DNA from: Candidatus Kryptoniota bacterium
Lineage (GTDB): Bacteria > Bacteroidota > Ignavibacteria > Kryptoniales > JAKASW01
Reading direction: 5' to 3'
Assembly: GCA_024641705.1 (NCBI GenBank)
Contig: JAHECO010000009.1
Span: 1-64,000 of the forward strand
Length of the DNA stretch: 64,000 bases
Positions within the stretch are counted from its first letter, which is position 1; each line of letters begins with the position of its first letter. The notes under the pieces were generated by a model, which searched no databases, was not told where the DNA came from, and saw nothing but the letters and a program-made list of their open reading frames with translations. Made by a program: the position numbers and the translations under genes. This document shows, piece after piece, positions 17,501 to 26,121 of the stretch.

Positions 17501-18778
17501 TTGAGAAAATCAAAGGCAGTTGAGGATGCATACGCTCACGCAAGAGAGGCCTACGCTGAGCTGGGAGTTGACACAGACGGGGCATTAAGAAGACTGGATC
17601 AGGTGAAGATCAGCCTTCACTGTTGGCAAGCCGATGATGTCGGGGGATTAGAAACTCCCGGCGCAGCTCAGACGGGCGGTGGTATTCAGGTTACCGGCAA
17701 CTATCCCGGGAAAGCCACGACTCTTGCTGAGATCCGTCAGGACATCGAAATGGTCATGGGTCTCATCCCGGGCAAACAGCGCTTCAACTTGCACGCCATC
17801 TACGGCGACTTCGGAGGAGAAAAAATTGACCGGGACAAGATTGAACTCAGTCACTTTCAAAGTTGGATCGACTGGGCTAAGGGGCTGGGGGTCGGTCTGG
17901 ACTTCAATCCGACATGCTTTACCCATCCGCTTGCCGACGATGGCTTCACGTTATCCAGCTTGAACGAAAGCCGTCGCCGGTTCTGGATAGAGCATGTGAG
18001 GCGAACGAGAAGGATAGCATTGGAGATGGGGCGGCAGCTTGGCACTCCTTGCATCAACAATATCTGGATTCCCGATGGATCTAAAGATACACCGGTCGAT
18101 CGAAACAGGCATAGGACGTTGCTGAAGAGTTCCCTCGACGAAATCTTTGCCGAGGAGTATCCCGCTGAATACATGAGAGACTCTCTGGAAGGTAAGCTGT
18201 TCGGGCTGGGGGTGGAGGCGATGACGGTGGGGTCTCACGAATTCTATTTCGGGTATGCCGTCAAGAACAGGAAAATGATTTGCTATGATACCGGCCACTT
18301 CCACCCGACGGAACAGGTAGGGGATAAGGTATCTTCGGCGCTTCAGTTTCTCGACGAGATTCTTGTGCATGTCTCAAGGGGCGTCCATTGGGACAGCGAT
18401 CATGTGGTAATCTTCAATGACGAAATTCAGTTGCTGGCACAGGAAATTGTCAGAGCCGACGCGCTTCAGCGGGTCCATGTCGCTCTGGACTATTTCGATG
18501 CCAGCATCAACCGTATAGGGGCTTATGTCGCAGGCGCGCGGGCCGCGCAGCTCGCGTTCCTCTACGCACTTGTCGAGCCGACCGCGAGACTGAGAGAGTA
18601 CGAGGAGTCCGGCAGGAATTTCGAGCGTCTGGCCCTTCTCGAGGTCGCAAAGGGGATGCCTTTTGGCGCGGTTTACGATTACTATTGCCTCGTGAACAAT
18701 GTCCCTGTTGGCATAGATTACATCGTTGACGTCACACGGTATGAGCGCGAGGTTCTGGAGAAACGCGATGGACGTTGA
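17501..18778 (+). CDS. rhaA: L-rhamnose isomerase
   Basis: Converts L-rhamnose to L-rhamnulose in the cytoplasm. The protein follows E. coli RhaA along its whole length (425 residues): 'SLHCWQADDVGGLE', 'GGIQVTGNYPGKA', 'DFNPTCFTHPLADDGFTLS', 'IWIPDGSKDTPVDR', 'YDTGHFHPTEQVGDKVSSA', and the metal-binding 'HVSRGVHWDSDHVV'. The start is TTG at 17501, six bases after AAAGGAG. No rhamnulokinase or rhamnulose-phosphate aldolase is in the window, so the rest of the pathway must be elsewhere. It implies that rhamnose is a product of the glycan handled by this island. Confidence 0.96.
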   Translation: MRKSKAVEDAYAHAREAYAELGVDTDGALRRLDQVKISLHCWQADDVGGLETPGAAQTGGGIQVTGNYPGKATTLAEIRQDIEMVMGLIPGKQRFNLHAIYGDFGGEKIDRDKIELSHFQSWIDWAKGLGVGLDFNPTCFTHPLADDGFTLSSLNESRRRFWIEHVRRTRRIALEMGRQLGTPCINNIWIPDGSKDTPVDRNRHRTLLKSSLDEIFAEEYPAEYMRDSLEGKLFGLGVEAMTVGSHEFYFGYAVKNRKMICYDTGHFHPTEQVGDKVSSALQFLDEILVHVSRGVHWDSDHVVIFNDEIQLLAQEIVRADALQRVHVALDYFDASINRIGAYVAGARAAQLAFLYALVEPTARLREYEESGRNFERLALLEVAKGMPFGAVYDYYCLVNNVPVGIDYIVDVTRYEREVLEKRDGR

Positions 18779-18937
18779 GTCTCCCGCGAAATGTTTCGTG
18801 CGGTCGGTTGTTCCGGGAGACTTCTCTGCTCCGCGCATAAGTTCAGGCTGCCTTGCAAGCGTGATTCCAGGGAGAGGAGAGGCCTGTGCCGGCTTCCATT
18901 ACAAAATCCTTAAGCACAAAAGAGGAGGATTACAATC

Positions 18938-19765
18938 ATGGGAAAGAAACATCTAACTCCGGAACAGGTGAAATTCTACGGGGAAAAAGGTTATTTGATG
19001 GGTCTCCCACCGGTCTTCACGGCCGACGAAGTGAAAGAATTGAACCTGGGACTAGAGGAACTTCTGAAGCTCCTGCATAAAGGTGAGGATTCCAAGGAGA
19101 TCCGCGAATGGCACGAGACAAGCAGGTTTCTCTATGATATATGCATGAACGAGGCGGTGCTTGATTACGTAGAGAGCCTTTTGGGACCGAACTTCTTTAT
19201 GTGGGGATCCAATTTCTTCATCAAAGAACCGCGCACAAATTCAACCGTGGGTTGGCATCAAGATGCTTATTATTGGCCGCTTTCCCCGCAGGATTCAGTT
19301 ACGGCATGGATAGCATTCCTGGACAGTGACGAAGAGAACGGCGCAATGAAGGTTATACCCGGCTCGCACAAGGTGGGGATCCTGAAACACCAGAGGTCTA
19401 CGGCCACAGATTCTGTATTGACCCTGGAATGCGAAGGCGGACAGTTCAGAGAAGATACGGCAGTTTCCCTTGTTTTGAAGGCGGGACAGGTGTCGCTCCA
19501 CAACGACAAGATAGTACATGGATCGCCGGCAAACCGATCGGACAGACGTCGGATTGGTCTGACAGTCCGCTACTCGAGAACAGAGGTGAAGTGTGACCTG
19601 TCAGTGAATCCGTACTTCAAAACTTATATGTGCCGTGGAACCGACATGTACCATCATAATCCATCGGGTGAAATACCGGCAATGCAATTCCGTCGTCTTG
19701 AGCGCCAGCATGTAAGCGTGGAGGAGGCAGGGTATTCTGCGGAAAAGAAACTCTGGCAGAGATAA
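18938..19765 (+). CDS. Phytanoyl-CoA dioxygenase (PhyH) family protein
   Basis: A 275-residue Fe(II)/2-oxoglutarate-dependent oxygenase fold. The iron facial triad is visible: His107 and Asp109 in GWHQDAYYWPL and the distal His194 in 'DKIVHGSPANRS'. The arginine that binds 2-oxoglutarate is in the following 'DRRRIGLTVRY'. It has an AGAGGAGGA ribosome site. The family hydroxylates varied small molecules, so the substrate is unknown. An oxidative demethylation or hydroxylation of a sugar or lipid is possible. Oxygen dependence contrasts with the corrinoid chemistry further along. Confidence 0.85.
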   Translation: MGKKHLTPEQVKFYGEKGYLMGLPPVFTADEVKELNLGLEELLKLLHKGEDSKEIREWHETSRFLYDICMNEAVLDYVESLLGPNFFMWGSNFFIKEPRTNSTVGWHQDAYYWPLSPQDSVTAWIAFLDSDEENGAMKVIPGSHKVGILKHQRSTATDSVLTLECEGGQFREDTAVSLVLKAGQVSLHNDKIVHGSPANRSDRRRIGLTVRYSRTEVKCDLSVNPYFKTYMCRGTDMYHHNPSGEIPAMQFRRLERQHVSVEEAGYSAEKKLWQR

Positions 19766-20011
19766 CGAATCTGCAACTCCCCTTGGGTGCCTGTTCTTTA
19801 TTGTTGACAGAGGTAGAGTTACCTGCGGTGATTTCCGGTTAGCTGGATAGAGGCCGGCCCGGTCCGGCGATGCGGATCGGGATTCAACTAAGGAAACATG
19901 TCTTTCTTGCATGAGGGGCATCCCTCCGCAGAGGGAGATAGCGACGATGAACCCGGGATGACTGTCCAACAAAAGACGTGAATATACCGCACCGATTAAG
20001 TCACGGCAGAC
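19766..20011. other. Non-coding interval upstream of promoter A
   Basis: No coding frame seen. It includes a small hairpin (CCCTC/GAGGG near 19922-19936). I see no clear terminator for the PhyH gene. Confidence 0.4.
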
Positions 20012-20040
20012 TTGACAAAAATGTCGACGCATGGTATTAT
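20012..20040 (+). promoter_or_regulatory. Promoter A (sigma70-type, TTGACA-N17-TATTAT)
   Basis: A perfect TTGACA at 20012-20017 and TATTAT at 20035-20040 are 17 bases apart. Transcription would start about 20047. The same arrangement occurs at promoter B (30664-30692), with homologous sequence downstream. Confidence 0.8.
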
Positions 20041-20481
20041 ACCAAAGATAAAACGCCATTTAATTAGTGAAACCACGAAGTATATCCCTCAGTCTCTCTT
20101 CTCCAGCATTAGACGCCCATGCAAGGAGCTAAGTTGCCGGATTTCTTTGCCTATCTAATCGGATCGGACAAGCAGACTCCCGCCAAAGACAGGTCGGAAT
20201 TTCAATCCGAGTCCAGAGGAGGAGTTTGCCGGCTTGGCTGCAGAAGGAAAGGAATTTCCGAAGGGGAATACCGGATCGTCACCGACCTCAGACCCTAATC
20301 GGGTATCGGGTCGGCACAGAGAACTGCTGTTTCATTAAGTCGCCAAATGTGACTTAGATGGCGAAGCTGTGTTAAGGGGGGCTGATGGAATTTTTGACAC
20401 GGATACGATAATTTCGTGCAATCACGAATGGCTAACTGATCCTGATGAATCGCACACGAATATCGGTCGGGAGATCCTCGA
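20041..20481 (+). promoter_or_regulatory. Leader A: long 5' untranslated region homologous to leader B
   Basis: About 435 bases of presumed leader before the SDR gene. Four blocks recur in the same order in leader B. Box 1 (20051-20073; AAACG-CATTT-ATTAGTG-AAC) matches 20 of 23 positions. GATTTC is at 20140 and ATCTAAT at 20153. Box 2 (20348-20370) matches 21 of 23 and contains AGATGGCGAAGCTGT. Box 2 opens a tiny frame ATG GCG AAG CTG TGT TAA (MAKLC). A second eight-codon frame (MEFLTRIR, 20385-20411) follows an AAGGGGGG Shine-Dalgarno-like run. A hairpin (CCGACC...GGGTCGG, 20283-20313) lies upstream of box 2. Function unknown; riboswitch, attenuator or protein-binding leader are options. Confidence 0.65.
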
Positions 20482-21276
20482 ATGAATGACATAGCTCCGG
20501 CAGTACTCGTAACGGGAGCAAGCCGAGGAATAGGGAGAGGAATTGCAGTTTCCGCGTCGGAGCTCGGCTGTTCTGTCGTAATAAACTTTGCCTCTGATTC
20601 GGCAGCTGCCCAGGATACCCTTGATAGTTGCCTCCGCGTCCGCCGGAGCACAGCTCAGAAGTTCGTGCTGGTCCGGGAAGATTTGAGCAGTATCGACGGC
20701 ATCGCACGACTTGTCGATGGGACACTCAGGGAACTTGGGAGAATAGATGCACTTGTTAACAACGCGGGGATCGCGCCGAAGGTGCGAACGGACATCACGC
20801 AAATGACCAGAGAGTCATACGAGGAAGTGATGAGACTGAATCTGGAAAGTCCTATGTTTCTGACTCAGAAGGTCGTCAATTATTGGCTTGACTCGAGACC
20901 ACAGGCTCTTCTTACGGCAGGATTCAAGGTGATCTTCATCTCGTCACTCTCTGCCTACGCGGCTTCTCTCGACAGGGCGGAATACTGCGTCTCGAAGGCA
21001 GGTCTTTCGATGGTTTCAAAGCTGTGGGCTCTCAGGCTCGCGTCAGATGGGATACAGGTTTTTGAGGTCAGGCCCGGAATCATAGAGACTGACATGACGC
21101 GTCGGGTTAAAGAGAAGTATGATCGTCTAATCGCGGGTGGTCTTGTCCCGCAGATGCGATGGGGAAAACCGGACGATGTCGGGACCGCGGTCAAGTCAAT
21201 CCTTGCAGGAGGCTTTCCGTTTTCTACGGGAGATGTGATCAATGTGGACGGTGGATTCCATGTACAGAGACTCTAG
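20482..21276 (+). CDS. Short-chain dehydrogenase/reductase (classical SDR)
   Basis: NAD(P)-dependent oxidoreductase of 264 residues. The cofactor motif is TGASRGIGRGIA near the N-terminus, followed by NNAG. The active site is Ser (FISSLSAYAA), Tyr168 and Lys172 (AEYCVSKAG), and the C-terminal 'SILAGGFPFSTGDVINVDGGFHV' is typical of FabG-like and sugar dehydrogenases. It is the first gene after leader A and lies 9 bases before the GH88-like gene, so a role in oxidising or reducing a sugar or uronate released by that enzyme is likely. Substrate not identifiable. Confidence 0.88.
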   Translation: MNDIAPAVLVTGASRGIGRGIAVSASELGCSVVINFASDSAAAQDTLDSCLRVRRSTAQKFVLVREDLSSIDGIARLVDGTLRELGRIDALVNNAGIAPKVRTDITQMTRESYEEVMRLNLESPMFLTQKVVNYWLDSRPQALLTAGFKVIFISSLSAYAASLDRAEYCVSKAGLSMVSKLWALRLASDGIQVFEVRPGIIETDMTRRVKEKYDRLIAGGLVPQMRWGKPDDVGTAVKSILAGGFPFSTGDVINVDGGFHVQRL

Positions 21277-21285
21277 CGGACTGCT

Positions 21286-22662
21286 GTGAAGATTGCCGCG
21301 AATATCCAGCCGGCGGATCTCAGGAATGATATCGATAAGCTGTTCGAGATCTCGGCCGGCAAGATCATGCTGCTGAACAAGAAATGGGATCCCAAAAGTG
21401 GGTCTCCCGTTTTCACCAGGGCCGGCAAGTATACTTCCGTTCGATGGACTGATTGGACACAGGGCTTTCAATTCGGGATGCCCCTGCTGCAATTCGATTC
21501 CACGAACGAGGCTGGATTTCTGGGGCTCGCTACCGCGAATGTCATGAAGTATATGCCTTTGCACCTGACCCATTTCGGCGTCCACGACCACGGCTTCAAT
21601 ATCGTGAGTACGTTCGGCAATCTCCTGCGACTCATCCGTGAAGGAAGGACCGGATATGGCGAATGGAGGGCACGAGTCTGCGAGCAGGCTTTGATGGTAA
21701 GCGGAGCGGTGCAGGCCGCGCGTTGGACCCGGCTGATCGATGAACTCGGGTATATATATTCCTTCAACGGTCGCCATTCTCTATTTGTGGATACAATTCG
21801 GTCGCTGCGATCTCTCGCGCTCGCTCATCAGCTGGGCCAGGTGCTTATGGGGGAGCAAGATGAGAAGATAAGTCTTCTCGAACGTCTCTTGCAGCATGCA
21901 GAAACCACGGCACTTTTCAACGTCTATTTCGGCGATGGACGGGATATTTACGATGTTCGAGGACGAGTTGCGCATGAGACCGTCTTCAATATCGACTCCG
22001 GCTCATTCCGGTGTTCCGCAACCCAGCAGGGCTATTCACCGTTCTCGACCTGGACCCGCGGATTGGCTTGGGTATTGTGCGGTTACGCCGAAGAACTCGA
22101 GTTTATTGACACACTGGGGGAAGGTGAATTGGAGGCTTTTGGAGGCAAGGATAAGATCTTGAAGAGCTTCTTGTCGGTGGCTGAAGCTGTCGCGGACTAT
22201 TATTTCGCGAACACTCCTTCCGACGGAATCCCATACTGGGATACCGCTGCCCCCGGTCTTTGCAGGATGGGGGACTATCTGGATCGCCCGGCGGACCCTT
22301 TTAACGAATATGAACCCGTCGACAGTTCCGCTGCGTCCATAGCCGCCCAGGGCTTCCTGAGATTGGGCCACTATCTCAGCTCAAAGGGGAACACCCAAGA
22401 TGGGATGAAGTATACCCAGTGTGGACTGGGAATTGCACATACGCTTCTGTCTGAACCTTACCTGTCCACGAACCCGGACCACCAGGGAATCATTCTGCAT
22501 TCAGTCTATCATCGGCCTTACGGTTGGGATTATGTGCCGCCCGGAATGAAAATTCCCTCCGGGGAATCTTCAATGTGGGGAGATTATCACGCTCTTGAGC
22601 TTGCGCTCCTTATAAAGCGAATGGCGGATGCCGAGAGATACCTCTGTTTCTTCCTGGACTGA
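21286..22662 (+). CDS. GH88-like unsaturated glucuronyl hydrolase
   Basis: A 458-residue (alpha/alpha)6-barrel protein with GTG start at 21286. Features matching family GH88 are 'THFGVHDHGFNIVSTFGNL', 'TRGLAWVLCGYAEE', 'PVDSSAASIAAQGFLRLG' and the closing 'GESSMWGDYHALELAL'. GH88 enzymes remove the 4,5-unsaturated uronic acid left at the non-reducing end by polysaccharide lyases. There is no signal peptide, so it should act in the cytoplasm on imported oligosaccharides. The next gene encodes an exported lyase-like protein, which would supply such ends. Family assignment is by motif memory, not by search. Confidence 0.75.
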   Translation: MKIAANIQPADLRNDIDKLFEISAGKIMLLNKKWDPKSGSPVFTRAGKYTSVRWTDWTQGFQFGMPLLQFDSTNEAGFLGLATANVMKYMPLHLTHFGVHDHGFNIVSTFGNLLRLIREGRTGYGEWRARVCEQALMVSGAVQAARWTRLIDELGYIYSFNGRHSLFVDTIRSLRSLALAHQLGQVLMGEQDEKISLLERLLQHAETTALFNVYFGDGRDIYDVRGRVAHETVFNIDSGSFRCSATQQGYSPFSTWTRGLAWVLCGYAEELEFIDTLGEGELEAFGGKDKILKSFLSVAEAVADYYFANTPSDGIPYWDTAAPGLCRMGDYLDRPADPFNEYEPVDSSAASIAAQGFLRLGHYLSSKGNTQDGMKYTQCGLGIAHTLLSEPYLSTNPDHQGIILHSVYHRPYGWDYVPPGMKIPSGESSMWGDYHALELALLIKRMADAERYLCFFLD

Positions 22663-22837
22663 TTACGTTGATCGGTGGAAGTCATTTCTCTGACGCGCAA
22701 GCTGAAAGCCAACCGCTACCGTTGCACGTGACGTCGCCCATGATTGGGCCGTCATCGATTTGGTTCAGAGGCGGTCGGAAGGTGCACGTGCTTGTCACTG
22801 TCTGACAACGATCCGGCGCAAGGAACAGAACCACTTA

Positions 22838-24637
22838 ATGAAACTGAAGACTAAGACGCGGAGATATATCATGAAGTGTTTGATTTTGCTCGCTTTCTCG
22901 CTTGTTACCTTTTCCGTGCACTCTGGATACAGTGCAAACCGATCGGGCTACGCATCCGATACGAGTTTCACAAACAGGGCGAACTTCTTCTTATCCATCT
23001 ACGATACACTGGAGCACCCTGACTACTATGCCTGTGCCGTGAAATATGCGAGGCACGTGGATATCGCGACAGCGAACAGGAATGCACTCGAGCTCCTGAA
23101 GCATCCGACAGGAGACATGTTCTGGATGATAGCCGTCATGGACATGTACCTCCACGGAAAGGGTGTGATGTCTCCTGACGTGGTTGCGGCCGTTCGACAC
23201 GCGTGGAAAACGTATACTCCTTACAGGGGCGATACCGAGAATCACTGGGTGCAATACCACACCACTTTCTTTCTCGCGACGGAGCAATGGCCGAACCTTC
23301 CGGGGAGCGAATGGTTCAACGGAAGAAGCTCTAAAGTAAACATGCACGATGAAAAGAGTTTTCTTCTTGCCTGGATGAAGACAACCACGACAATCGGCTC
23401 GGGAGAGTTCGATTCACCTGATTACTTCCCGGAGTATTTCAATCCGATGATCCTTCTGGCCGAGTACGCAAAGGATCCGCAGATGAGACAGATGGGGAAG
23501 ATGATGCTGGACTACTTTCTGGCGGAGTTTGCCGTAGAAAGTCTAGACGGACAATTTGTCGGCGGCTACAGCCGGATCTACGAGCCTGCAGTTTATGAAC
23601 CGGAGAGGGCGAATGTAAATGCTTATGCTTACCTGTATTTCGGTCAGGGCAAGCCAATACACTCAGGTTGGGTAACGATAGCCGCCCTGTCTAATTACCG
23701 GCCGCCCAGAATGATATACGATATCGCCCACGACCGCAGTGAACCATATGTCCATACTGAAATGAAGAGAGTCAGGAACGTTATTCGTTACGGAAAAGAG
23801 CGAAACCCAAAGGTGTTTAAGTACGACTATGTCACGAAGGATTACGCCCTGGGATCGATCCAGGGGGGCATACTACAGCCAATCCAACAACATACATGGG
23901 GACTTTTCTTCACTCATGGCCGACCTTACACTACGATGTTCAGCCTCCACCCGTACTGGGCCGGACTAGAGCTGGCGGAATTCTTTCCTGAGGAGAGGAA
24001 GACCATGATTGCCAGCGTCGCTTCTTCAAAAGGGACATACAACAACCCCGACAAATGGACGGGGAGCTCTCCGTTCGAGAGAACATTTCAATACAAGAAT
24101 ACCCTTCTGGTACTTTACGACATCGCTCCCGGCACCAACACTGAGCATATCGACGGGTTCTTTCCAAAGACCATGGACACATTGTACGCGGATAGTTCCG
24201 GATGGATAGTTGCCGAGTCGGGCAACGCATACGTCGGGTGGTATCCGCTCCAGCCTTTCAAGTGGATAGATGAAGGCGCCTACATGAGATTACGAAGTTA
24301 CAAGCTTCAAAACGGGCTTGTACTTGAAGTGAGATCCAAGTCACAGGTGGGATCATTCCGCAAGTTCGTCGCGGAACTGCGCCGCCATAAGCCGAAAGCT
24401 GACCTGAGGCCGGACCACGTGAGTGTGGTGTACAAGAATCTTGATGGAAACAGGTTCGATTTCGTTTTCCCCGGCAAACGCGAGTTGAACGGGAAAGAAG
24501 TGGACATGATGGCCTACAAATATTATAACGGGCCGTTCCTGCACTCCAACCTTAATTCAGGGATCGAGCGCATCACTTATAAGAAGAAGACCATGACTTT
24601 GAATTTTAGAAACCTGACGATAACCGGAGCAGAATGA
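22838..24637 (+). CDS. Exported (alpha/alpha)-toroid plus beta-sandwich protein, putative polysaccharide lyase
   Basis: The ORF track starts at 22760, but the ATG at 22838 (MKLKTKTRRYIMKCLILLAF) opens a clear signal peptide ending near 'HSGYSA', after an AAGGAA site. The mature protein (~570 residues) has an N-terminal helical half ('SPDYFPEYFNPMILLAEYAK', 'GGYSRIYEPAVYEPERAN') and a C-terminal half with beta-rich blocks. 'ALGSIQGGILQPIQQHTWGL' lies between them. This layout is seen in several polysaccharide lyase families. Beside GH88 and rhamnose isomerase, a lyase acting on a rhamnose-uronate linkage is an attractive guess, but I cannot assign a family. Confidence 0.55.
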   Translation: MKLKTKTRRYIMKCLILLAFSLVTFSVHSGYSANRSGYASDTSFTNRANFFLSIYDTLEHPDYYACAVKYARHVDIATANRNALELLKHPTGDMFWMIAVMDMYLHGKGVMSPDVVAAVRHAWKTYTPYRGDTENHWVQYHTTFFLATEQWPNLPGSEWFNGRSSKVNMHDEKSFLLAWMKTTTTIGSGEFDSPDYFPEYFNPMILLAEYAKDPQMRQMGKMMLDYFLAEFAVESLDGQFVGGYSRIYEPAVYEPERANVNAYAYLYFGQGKPIHSGWVTIAALSNYRPPRMIYDIAHDRSEPYVHTEMKRVRNVIRYGKERNPKVFKYDYVTKDYALGSIQGGILQPIQQHTWGLFFTHGRPYTTMFSLHPYWAGLELAEFFPEERKTMIASVASSKGTYNNPDKWTGSSPFERTFQYKNTLLVLYDIAPGTNTEHIDGFFPKTMDTLYADSSGWIVAESGNAYVGWYPLQPFKWIDEGAYMRLRSYKLQNGLVLEVRSKSQVGSFRKFVAELRRHKPKADLRPDHVSVVYKNLDGNRFDFVFPGKRELNGKEVDMMAYKYYNGPFLHSNLNSGIERITYKKKTMTLNFRNLTITGAE

Positions 24638-24694
24638 CGACTCCCGGTGTTTCGCCGTCTGGTGGCAGTAAGGATGGATGTTCAGGTGAAATTC

Positions 24695-25840
24695 ATGGAT
24701 TCTAAGCCTCCCAAAACTGATATGACATCCAGAGAACGGATCCTGACCGCGATGCGGCGCGGAATTCCCGATAGAGTTCCGGTGATACCCGACATTTCAA
24801 ACATGGTACCGGCCAGACTTACAGGAAAGCCGTTCTGGGATATCTATCTCCGCGAGGATCCACCGCTCTCCGACGCCTACATCGATGCGGTCAAACACTT
24901 CGGTATGGACGGGTGGTATATATACGACAACCTCACGATGAAGGAAGAACCCAAATGGACTGAGAAGATCACCGAGAGGAAGGCTGACGAGATCATAGTA
25001 CAGAGGTTCGTAGACACGCCCTTCGGGAGGTTGGAGGAAATCATGTCTTATCCCGTCAATGATCCGCCGTGGCGTCTACAAGGAATGATAAAGGATATCG
25101 AGGTCGATTTTCCCAAGCTTAAATGGTACATGGACCAGAAGCCTCTCGAGAACCCGTGCGCCGACATGAAAAAGGTGGGAGACTGGGGTATATTCGGAAT
25201 AGCGATCGAGACGTTTATGGGTTTTTGGGTGACGGTCCGCGACGGGGGATCGATGCAGGCGGTCATGGACTTCAGCGCACAGTCCGAATTGATGGGACGG
25301 ATCCGTGAATATTATCTCGGATACGTCGACAGGGTGACACGCCTGGCTCTGCGCGATCGTCCTGATGAAATACTTATTCAGGGATCTGCGTCGTCGCTGA
25401 GCCTCAGTTCGCCCCGAATTTACCGGAACTACGATCTCCCGGTTATCAAGCTCATTTCCTCACTGTGTAAGGAGGAGGATGTCATCTGTCACCAGCATAC
25501 ATGCGGCAAATCCCGTCTGCTGGTCGAGATCAATTACAACGAGACCGAGATAGACGTCATGGAGCCTCTCGAGCGACCGCCGGGAGGGGATGTCGATCTT
25601 GCGGAGGTAAAGGAAAAATTTGGTGATCGGTTTTGCCTGAAGGGGAATGTAAATACTTTCGAGACGATGCTGAAGGGTTCCGCAAAAGATGTCGAGGCGG
25701 AGGCCAGGTGGTGCATAGACGCTGCGGCTGCCGGAGGAGGTTTCATACTTTCGACCGGAGATCAGTGCGGACGAGATACCCCCGATGAAAACCTGTTCGC
25801 TCTCGTGGAGACGGCGAAGAGTTACGGCAAATATACATGA
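24695..25840 (+). CDS. UroD/MtaA-family methyltransferase-like protein with intact zinc motif
   Basis: Member of the uroporphyrinogen decarboxylase superfamily, which includes corrinoid methyltransferases such as MtaA. The ORF track begins at 24647, but ATG 24695 has AGGTGA six bases upstream and gives MDSKPPKTDMTSRERIL, so I use it. The zinc-type ligands are present: HTCG (His268, Cys270) and a C-terminal Cys358 in 'STGDQCGRD'. That favours methyl transfer to a thiol over porphyrin decarboxylation. No corrinoid protein gene is adjacent; the nearest is at 41642. Substrate and partner unknown. Confidence 0.75.
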   Translation: MDSKPPKTDMTSRERILTAMRRGIPDRVPVIPDISNMVPARLTGKPFWDIYLREDPPLSDAYIDAVKHFGMDGWYIYDNLTMKEEPKWTEKITERKADEIIVQRFVDTPFGRLEEIMSYPVNDPPWRLQGMIKDIEVDFPKLKWYMDQKPLENPCADMKKVGDWGIFGIAIETFMGFWVTVRDGGSMQAVMDFSAQSELMGRIREYYLGYVDRVTRLALRDRPDEILIQGSASSLSLSSPRIYRNYDLPVIKLISSLCKEEDVICHQHTCGKSRLLVEINYNETEIDVMEPLERPPGGDVDLAEVKEKFGDRFCLKGNVNTFETMLKGSAKDVEAEARWCIDAAAAGGGFILSTGDQCGRDTPDENLFALVETAKSYGKYT

Positions 25841-26121
25841 AGAAGCGGTCGGAGACGCTAGGAATACAGAATACTGTCTTTCTCGCGGAATCGGCAGTTG
25901 TGGACGTTTGATCCCGGGAGATTTCGGAACACAGTAAGTACCTGGTTTGTAATCGCTAATAGAGCAGGGGGAAGGCGATATCATTTCCTGCGCCTTATGT
26001 GCGGCCATTGGCCCGAGTGGTATGATCCGGGTATGATCAATCCTGCGTTCGCAAATTATAAGATGTTCATCTGAGAATACCATATAGACCTACGGAAAAG
26101 AAAAATTGAAGAGGTTAAACA

